NCBI GenBank assembly: GCA_034408875.1
Contig: JAWXCJ010000123.1
Coordinates: forward strand, 1 to 11,129
Reading direction: 5' to 3'
DNA: 11,129 bases
Source: JANNHK01 sp034408875
GTDB lineage: Bacteria; Actinomycetota; Acidimicrobiia; IMCC26256; PALSA-610
Every line of letters starts with the position of its first letter. Within the stretch, counting starts at the first letter, position 1. A program made the translations under genes and the position numbers. Shown piece by piece: positions 6,902-11,129 of the stretch. Under the pieces are notes generated by a model that saw nothing but the letters and a program-made list of their open reading frames with translations, was not told the DNA's origin and searched no databases.

Positions 6902-6953
6902 CGAAATTGCGCCATACGGCGACCGTTTCGGTCGCCAGATGGCGCAATTTCGA
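6901..6953. repeat. 53-bp near-perfect hairpin palindrome
   Basis: The outer arms TCGAAATTGCGCCAT (6901-6915) and ATGGCGCAATTTCGA (6939-6953) are perfect 15-bp inverted complements. Inside are a 2x2 mismatch (AC/AG) and a perfect 8-bp stem GGCGACCG (6918-6925) / CGGTCGCC (6929-6936) closing on a TTT loop. It begins 36 nt after the acyltransferase stop on the minus strand. It could act as a factor-independent terminator or 3'-end stabiliser for that gene, but no T-run follows in either direction. The AT-rich core AAATT within a GC-rich genome and the length suggest a dispersed palindromic element (REP or MITE-like). Only one copy is in the window. Confidence 0.8.
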
Positions 6954-6988
6954 GCATTGGATCGCCGGGCCGGGGGGCACGGCTGAAA

Positions 6989-8107
6989 TCAGCCCAGCTT
7001 GTTCTCGAACCGGCGGAAGATCTGCACGAGAACGGCAAGGAACACGCCGGGCAGCAGGAGCCAGACCGGCCGCTGGAGCCACCACGCTTCCGTGGCGTCG
7101 GCGAGCAGTGTGTGGCCGAGTACCCGCCACGCACCGACCGCCATCACGTAGGCCGTCATGTGCCACGCGAAGACCGTCATCGCAATCGCGTTCACCGCGA
7201 TCACAATCTTCCACGTGGCCGGGTTGGCGAGCCTACGGTTGAGGTACGGGCGCAGCAGCAGTGCGAGGCCGGCTTGGAACACACCGAGCGCCGCGATGCA
7301 CGCGTTCGGCGGCATCATGTTGCTGATCTCGCCACCTTCGACGGCGACCATCGAGTGCGCGTAGGGACCGAACGTCGTGAGCGCGATCAGCGCACCGAGG
7401 CCGGCGAGTGCGAGCAACACGGCAGGGCGGCGCGACGTCGTGAGCGTGCCGTCGCCGAACCAGTAGCCGATTTGATGCACGAAGAGGAAGACGAACACGA
7501 GGTTCGCGTAGCCGACGACCTCGACGCCGCCTGCGAAGCGAATGAAGTCGACGAGTACGACGATCGCGCCGAGCCCGGTCAACGTCGTGCCCGGTGCCCG
7601 TGCGTGCAAGCGCGCCGTGAGCGGAACCAGCACCGTGACCGCGGTGTACACACCCATGAACCACAGCGGGACGGCGACGACCCAACCCCAGTGCAGCACG
7701 CCCGTGTAGCCGGGTACCACAAGGTATGCGCCGATTTCGAACACGGTCCACACCGCGACGAGCACCGCGAGCGGGCGGAGGAGACGCTGCAATCGCTGCG
7801 CGAGGAACGCGCGGTCGCCGTGCGGCCGGCGGGACGCGGCGCGGTAGCCGACCAGGTTCGCGAAGCCGCCGACGAAGAAGAACAGCGGCATGATCTGGAG
7901 CACCCAGGTGACGAGCCACAGGAACGGCACGGCGCCGATCGGGTTGGGCATCGTCAGCGCCGCGTCGGCGTTCCAGTGCGTCACCGAGAACACCCAGTGC
8001 CACAGCACGACGATCACGATGCTGAAGGCCCGCAGGAAGTCGACGCTGCGGTCACGGGTCTGGGGCGTGGCGGCGACAAGGTCGTCGATCGACGGAGCAG
8101 AAGTCAT
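6989..8107 (-). CDS. Acyltransferase-3 family integral membrane protein
   Basis: 372 aa, strongly hydrophobic with about ten membrane helices, the usual architecture and size of the acyltransferase_3 (AT3) family. The signature is at the N-terminus: RDRSVDFLRAF (18-28), then a first helix with the conserved His in VVLWHW (His37), and MPLFFFVGGFAN (73-84). Family members transfer acyl groups, often acetyl, from a cytoplasmic donor to sugars, peptidoglycan, lipids or antibiotics at the membrane. The substrate here is unknown. The ATG at 8107 is the first start; GGAGG lies only 1 nt before it, unusually close, and no better start is seen nearby. It is divergent from the EVE gene with 115 bp between them and separated from the downstream cyclase by about 185 bp containing the 53-bp hairpin. 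Nothing in the sequence ties it to the P450 cluster beyond strand. Confidence 0.88.
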   Translation of the reverse strand: MTSAPSIDDLVAATPQTRDRSVDFLRAFSIVIVVLWHWVFSVTHWNADAALTMPNPIGAVPFLWLVTWVLQIMPLFFFVGGFANLVGYRAASRRPHGDRAFLAQRLQRLLRPLAVLVAVWTVFEIGAYLVVPGYTGVLHWGWVVAVPLWFMGVYTAVTVLVPLTARLHARAPGTTLTGLGAIVVLVDFIRFAGGVEVVGYANLVFVFLFVHQIGYWFGDGTLTTSRRPAVLLALAGLGALIALTTFGPYAHSMVAVEGGEISNMMPPNACIAALGVFQAGLALLLRPYLNRRLANPATWKIVIAVNAIAMTVFAWHMTAYVMAVGAWRVLGHTLLADATEAWWLQRPVWLLLPGVFLAVLVQIFRRFENKLG

Positions 8108-8210
8108 GCCTCCACGATGCGGCCGAATCGGGCCCAGCGGTATGCGGCGAGCCCCCTATCGAGGGCTGGGGGTAACCGTGCCGGGCGCGTCGAGCGGCGG
8201 CCGCGTGTCC

Positions 8211-8216
8211 TAACGT
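8211..8216 (+). promoter_or_regulatory. Candidate -10 box of a leaderless EVE-domain gene
   Basis: TAACGT fits the actinobacterial TANNNT -10 pattern and ends 6 nt before the ATG at 8223. Transcription would then begin at or next to the A of the start codon. No good Shine-Dalgarno precedes that ATG, which fits a leaderless mRNA. A -35 element is not evident. Confidence 0.4.
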
Positions 8217-8222
8217 CAGGTA

Positions 8223-8696
8223 ATGGCGCGCTGGCTCCTCAAGTCGGAACCTGATGTCTTCTCCTACGACGACCTGGTGAAGGCCAAGCGGGAGGGCTGG
8301 GACGGCATCCGCAGCTATATGTCGCGCAACTTCCTCCGGGAAATGAAGAAGGGCGAAGAGGCGATCTACTACCACTCGAACGCCAAGCCGCCCGGTGTCG
8401 CAGGCATTTGCAAGATCGTGAAGACTGCCGAGCCGGACCCGACCCAGTTCGATCCGACGAGTAAGTACTACGACCCCGCCGGCAAACCCGAGGACCCTCG
8501 CTGGGACTGGGTCACCGTCGCACCCGTACGCCCACTCCCCTTCGTGTCACTCGACGAACTGCGCACGGTCCCCGACCTCGCGAACTGCCGCCTCCTCGCC
8601 AAGGGCAACCGCTTGTCGGTGCTCCCGCTCACCGACGAGGAGTTCGACGCGATTGTTCGCGTGGCCGAGCAGCGCCGGTTCGGCGCGGTGCGATGA
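8223..8696 (+). CDS. EVE domain-containing protein
   Basis: 157 aa, a single EVE domain (thymocyte nuclear protein 1 / PUA-like fold), the normal length. Family hallmarks: MARWLLKSEPDVFSYDDL at the N-terminus, GIRSYMSRNFLR (28-39, where GVRNYQARN is common, so Ser replaces the Asn), IYYHSN (48-53) with PGVAGICKIV following, APVRPL (100-105) and NRLSVLPLTDEEF near the C-terminus. EVE domains are thought to read modified bases in nucleic acid through an aromatic pocket. Free-standing bacterial copies have no settled role; some EVE fusions occur in modification-dependent restriction. Here it is a lone plus-strand gene with no restriction partner nearby, facing the truncated sulfotransferase with 46 bp between the stops. 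Likely transcribed as a leaderless message. Confidence 0.92.
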   Translation: MARWLLKSEPDVFSYDDLVKAKREGWDGIRSYMSRNFLREMKKGEEAIYYHSNAKPPGVAGICKIVKTAEPDPTQFDPTSKYYDPAGKPEDPRWDWVTVAPVRPLPFVSLDELRTVPDLANCRLLAKGNRLSVLPLTDEEFDAIVRVAEQRRFGAVR

Positions 8697-8742
8697 TCCA
8701 AACCTCGCCGAAGCCGCGGCCTACGTGACCGGGCCGTGAGCC

Positions 8743-9414
8743 TCAGAGCGCCGCGTCGAACGCCTCGATGTACCGCGTGTAGTGAACGAGACTGCACACC
8801 GACCCCAACACCAGCGCCGGGTCACGATGACTCCACAGGAACCGGGCGTTCGGACACGCGTCGAGGAGCGCATCCAACGCAAACATGTGCACGGTGCGGA
8901 AGCTCATGCCCATGAGGTCCTGACACTCGGACGCGGTCGTCGCCTCCGAGTGGTACATGGTCTGCATGAGCGGGAACGCCTCGTTCATCATCGCGAGCCC
9001 GGCTTCGGTCGCGGCGATGCGCGGGTCGGTGTGGTGCGTTGCTGCTTCGGGCGGGGGTACCGGCGAACCCGGCTCCCATAGTCGTATCGACCGGAACTGC
9101 GGATCGGCCGCGACGAGTTGGCTCAACGCGGTCGTTCCCGTGCGCGGGAGACCGATCACGAACATCGGGCCTTCAACGACTTGCTCGTCGATCTCGGGAT
9201 GCTCGCGGTACGTCGCCGCGACGTGGAGCCGGGCAACCAGGTGCGTGCCGAGCCGGCCGCGCTGCATCATCTCGCCGGTGCCGATCAGATCGGCCTCGTC
9301 GTTCATCGCCGAGACAAGCCGCTCCAAGCCCTCGCGGTGGTAGCCGTCGCCGAAGTCGCGCAGCCCGGTCTGTTCGCACGCCGCCGCTTCGAGCTCGTCG
9401 GCGACGAGCGTCAC
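8743..9414 (-). CDS. Shortened sulfotransferase-family protein, probably degraded
   Basis: 223 aa from the GTG at 9414; relatives of this Sulfotransfer_3-like family are usually about 370-400 aa. Seen: N-terminal helical region, the PAPS 5'-phosphate loop FVIGLPRTGTT (85-95), an RLWEP segment (111-115), and THRDP-like WSHRDPALVLGS (194-205) with Arg197 and Ser205 for the 3'-phosphate. Between MSFRT (170-174) and VHMFALDALLD (175-185), family members normally have about 50 more residues leading to a W-LK-P-H segment. That block appears deleted in frame. The protein also stops about 15 residues after the Ser motif, so roughly 120-130 C-terminal residues are absent. It may still bind PAPS but probably lacks its acceptor site. 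The GTG overlaps the DUF1214 stop as GTGA, so the pair was one operon. The family lengths are from memory. Confidence 0.75.
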   Translation of the reverse strand: MTLVADELEAAACEQTGLRDFGDGYHREGLERLVSAMNDEADLIGTGEMMQRGRLGTHLVARLHVAATYREHPEIDEQVVEGPMFVIGLPRTGTTALSQLVAADPQFRSIRLWEPGSPVPPPEAATHHTDPRIAATEAGLAMMNEAFPLMQTMYHSEATTASECQDLMGMSFRTVHMFALDALLDACPNARFLWSHRDPALVLGSVCSLVHYTRYIEAFDAAL

Positions 9415-10640
9415 CGCACGAACCGCCGGCTCACCGCGATCTTGCGGGCCGTCATCACCGCGGCGCGCTCGTCCGCTGTCACGCGCCGAGTGTCCGCCGG
9501 CAGTGCCGCGGCGACGTCGGCCAGCGGCACGACCTGCGTCGTCGGCACGGGCGCGGTCTCGGTGCGCACGCACCGCAGGATGACCGGCCCTTCGCTGTGC
9601 CCGGCCGTGTCGAGCCAGTTGGCGATGCCGGGGTCGTGGTGCGCGATCACGACGCGCAGCAGACCGTCGTCGTCGACCACCGCCTGATGGCCGTTGAGGC
9701 TCGATTGGTGACTGCCATAGTCGATCGTCTCCCACCAGGGGTTCCCGATCGAGTAACTCCAGTAGAGGCCCTTCGGTGGTTCGACTTCGACCACGAGCGC
9801 TTCGTCGGGCCCGAGTTGGAACGAACCGATCACCGGGCGGTTCTCGGCCGCGGCACCCATGGCCGTGCCGTCGAACGGCGGGTTGAACGTGTTCGGTCGC
9901 TCGGGCCGCGCGAACTGCAAGAAGAAGTCGAGGTTCGCTTCGACGAAGTCGCCCAACGCGACGATCTGACGCGCCATCGCGGCGCGCGGCTCGACCGGCT
10001 CGGACGCGGCGGCCGGGGGCGGGCCCGACAGCTTCTCGATCGACAGCGACGACGCGACTTCGGTGTCCCAGTCGTAGAAGAAGTGGCGCACGACGAGTTG
10101 TGTCGCGTTGTCGGCGATCTCCATCCAGTTTCCCGGATGCTTCTCGGCCGAGAGGATGATCTCGAAGTCACCGTTCGACGCGAGATCGATCTCGTCGAGC
10201 AACACGTTGGCGGTACTCGCCATGCCGCCCATGCTCTGCAGCCCGACGTAGCGCGCCGTGCCCCGGTTGCCCCACAGCCGGTACGTGTCGCCGCCCCGCA
10301 GCCCGGAACCCGTGTAGATGCAGTCGGGGCAGTCCATCCCCCACTTGAACACCGCGTCGGTGTTCGACGGACGCACGGCGAGCACGGGGCTGGAGTCGCG
10401 GCGCAACGCATCGTCGACGCCGATCCACAACAACACGAGGAGGTGGCGAAACCCTGCGGCCATGTCGTGCGGGTTGCGGGGCACGGAGTCCGACAAGACG
10501 GTCTCCGACGCGGTCTGCAACTTCGCAAGCAGATGCGCCCACGCCGCGCCCGATTCGAGATCGTCGGCCGTGGCGTCTCCGGCCTTGGCTGCCTCGCGCA
10601 ATGACGACGGCATCCATGCCGGGCTCACGAATCCGGACAC
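9411..10640 (-). CDS. DUF1214 domain-containing protein
   Basis: 409 aa. An N-terminal helical segment is followed by a beta-rich body and the DUF1214 domain at about 260-360. Recognisable stretches: GDTYRLWGNRGTARYVGLQ (117-135), ILSAEKHPGNW (162-172), FFYDWDTE (187-194), WSYSIGNPWWETIDY (294-308), SLNGHQ (314-319) and AHHDPGIANWLDTAGH (333-348). The biochemical function of this family is not established. Members are often found near lipid or steroid catabolism genes in actinobacteria. No signal peptide or membrane helix is seen. The start is GTG at 10640 with a GGGGGAA site about 4-6 nt upstream; GTG at codon 5 is an alternative. It is coupled to the shortened sulfotransferase by the GTGA overlap, which suggests a former common pathway. 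Confidence 0.85.
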   Translation of the reverse strand: MSGFVSPAWMPSSLREAAKAGDATADDLESGAAWAHLLAKLQTASETVLSDSVPRNPHDMAAGFRHLLVLLWIGVDDALRRDSSPVLAVRPSNTDAVFKWGMDCPDCIYTGSGLRGGDTYRLWGNRGTARYVGLQSMGGMASTANVLLDEIDLASNGDFEIILSAEKHPGNWMEIADNATQLVVRHFFYDWDTEVASSLSIEKLSGPPPAAASEPVEPRAAMARQIVALGDFVEANLDFFLQFARPERPNTFNPPFDGTAMGAAAENRPVIGSFQLGPDEALVVEVEPPKGLYWSYSIGNPWWETIDYGSHQSSLNGHQAVVDDDGLLRVVIAHHDPGIANWLDTAGHSEGPVILRCVRTETAPVPTTQVVPLADVAAALPADTRRVTADERAAVMTARKIAVSRRFVR

Positions 10641-10673
10641 GATGTTCCCCCAGACGTCACGCAGGAGCGTGTA

Positions 10674-10808
10674 CTACTCCCGCTTCTTCTGCATGACGAA
10701 GAACGCGACGACACAAAGCACAGCGACGAACGCGAAGATCCCGAATCCCACTACGTACACGCGGGTGACAGTATCTCTCGGGGTTGTCGCCGGCCGCGTG
10801 AGTGACAT
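10674..10808 (-). CDS. Small single-membrane-helix protein (44 aa or 28 aa)
   Basis: An ATG at 10808 gives 44 codons. An in-frame GTG at 10760 gives 28, beginning VYVVGFGIFAFVAV. The C-terminal half is one continuous hydrophobic helix of about 22 residues ending in a basic QKKRE tail, typical of a small N-out/C-in membrane peptide. For the GTG start, the minus strand carries TACTGT (10773-10768) 7 nt upstream, which would suit a leaderless mRNA. The ATG has no Shine-Dalgarno. The stop is 33 nt before the DUF1214 start, same strand, with a small CACGC/GCGTG hairpin between (10658-10671). No family is recognised. The clean hydrophobic pattern and the position support a real gene. Confidence 0.5.
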   Translation of the reverse strand: MSLTRPATTPRDTVTRVYVVGFGIFAFVAVLCVVAFFVMQKKRE

Positions 10809-10910
10809 GACGTTCGATGCGGCGACCGACTTCTCCTACTCGTCGATCCAACTGAACGAATACAGCAGCGGCGGCTGATCCGCTCGCCTCGGTTCCCCAA
10901 CCAGGGGCCG

Positions 10911-10916
10911 TATCCT
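10911..10916 (+). promoter_or_regulatory. Candidate -10 box of a leaderless ABC-F gene
   Basis: TATCCT, a good TANNNT -10 match, ends 5 nt before the GTG at 10922. No Shine-Dalgarno lies between, so transcription probably starts at or next to the start codon. No clear -35 is seen. Confidence 0.45.
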
Positions 10917-10921
10917 GAGCC

Positions 10922-11129
10922 GTGATCCTGATCGATGCACAAGGCCTCGGGGCGTCCCGCCCGGACCGGCCACTGTTCACCGATCTGTCGCTCACGCTCA
11001 GCGCCGGCGACCGCATCGGCGTCGTCGGTCTCAACGGCTGCGGGAAGAGCACGCTGCTCTCGATGATGAGCGGCGAACGCGAGCCGGAAGCCGGCGTCGT
11101 GCGTCGCGGCCGCAACGCCCGGGTCGGCG
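10922..11129 (+). CDS. ABC-F family ATPase, N-terminal part (cut by window end)
   Basis: 69 codons are visible, running off the window. The start MILIDAQGLG leads to PLFTDLSLTLSAGDRIGVVG and the Walker A GLNGCGKST (36-44), with a lysine at 42. SGEREPEAGVVRRGRN follows, as in the first nucleotide-binding domain of soluble ABC-F proteins (Uup/EttA-like). These act on ribosomes or nucleic acid rather than in transport and carry two ATPase domains on one chain; the second domain, the linker and the signature motif lie beyond the window. Which subfamily (housekeeping translation factor or antibiotic-resistance type) cannot be told from this part. It diverges from the small membrane ORF upstream. 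Confidence 0.88.
   Translation, partial: MILIDAQGLGASRPDRPLFTDLSLTLSAGDRIGVVGLNGCGKSTLLSMMSGEREPEAGVVRRGRNARVG

Noticed and set aside
8148..8172. Inverted repeats (AGCCC/GGGCT, CCCCC/GGGGG) in the acyltransferase-EVE spacer
   Set aside because: Only 5-bp arms in a GC-rich spacer, mutually exclusive; not above chance enough to call an operator.
6827..8254. A 475-codon plus-strand open frame opposite the acyltransferase
   Set aside because: Low-complexity charged sequence with no motifs, and it overlaps a convincing membrane protein and the palindrome. It is a shadow frame.
8697..8742. Possible bidirectional terminator between EVE and sulfotransferase stops
   Set aside because: Only 4-5 bp GC stems and no T-run can be found in the 46-bp convergent gap.
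10807..10878. 23-codon plus-strand ORF (MTFDAATDF...) before the ABC-F gene
   Set aside because: No ribosome site, no suitable -10 and no recognisable feature; too short to support without conservation.
1..11129. CRISPR array, tRNA, insertion sequence or phage genes
   Set aside because: No spaced direct repeats, tRNA-like cloverleaf, transposase or phage motifs were seen on either strand.

Overview
The window looks like chromosomal DNA of a high-GC actinobacterium. Codons strongly prefer G or C at the third position, GTG starts are frequent, and TANNNT boxes sit directly before two starts as in leaderless genes. The gene families (long cyclase-ATPase-TPR regulators, COG2124-type P450, DUF1214 protein, PAPS-type sulfotransferase relative, EVE protein, an ABC-F protein) resemble environmental Acidimicrobiia. 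That lineage is an inference from family resemblance, not a demonstrated assignment.

Layout: almost everything is on the minus strand. Read in the direction of transcription, the right-hand group is a small single-TM ORF (10808 to 10674), a DUF1214 protein (10640 to 9411) and a shortened sulfotransferase-family ORF (9414 to 8743) that overlaps it by a GTGA junction. The sulfotransferase converges on a plus-strand EVE-domain gene (8223-8696), which diverges from a minus-strand acyltransferase-3 membrane protein (8107 to 6989). A near-perfect 53-bp hairpin palindrome (6901-6953) follows the acyltransferase. At the far right edge a plus-strand ABC-F ATPase begins (10922) and is cut by the window end.

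The left half is one tight minus-strand cluster: an intact class III nucleotidyl cyclase/AAA ATPase/TPR regulator (6788 or 6803 to 3477), a nearly erased cyclase copy (3466 to 3344), a second cyclase paralogue with most of its middle deleted (3359 to 2383), a cytochrome P450 carrying a C-terminal cyclic-nucleotide-binding domain (2386 to 635), and trmL (632 to 129). The P450 overlaps the preceding reading frame by GTGA, and trmL starts 2 nt after the P450 stop.

The most interesting point is this pairing: a cyclase-type gene family next to, and translationally coupled with, a P450 whose extra domain has a protein-kinase-A-like phosphate-binding cassette. It suggests a local module in which a cyclic nucleotide controls an oxidation. 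The second theme is decay by internal deletion. Two extra cyclase copies, the sulfotransferase and possibly a 33-codon leftover before the cyclase all keep gene ends while losing the middle.
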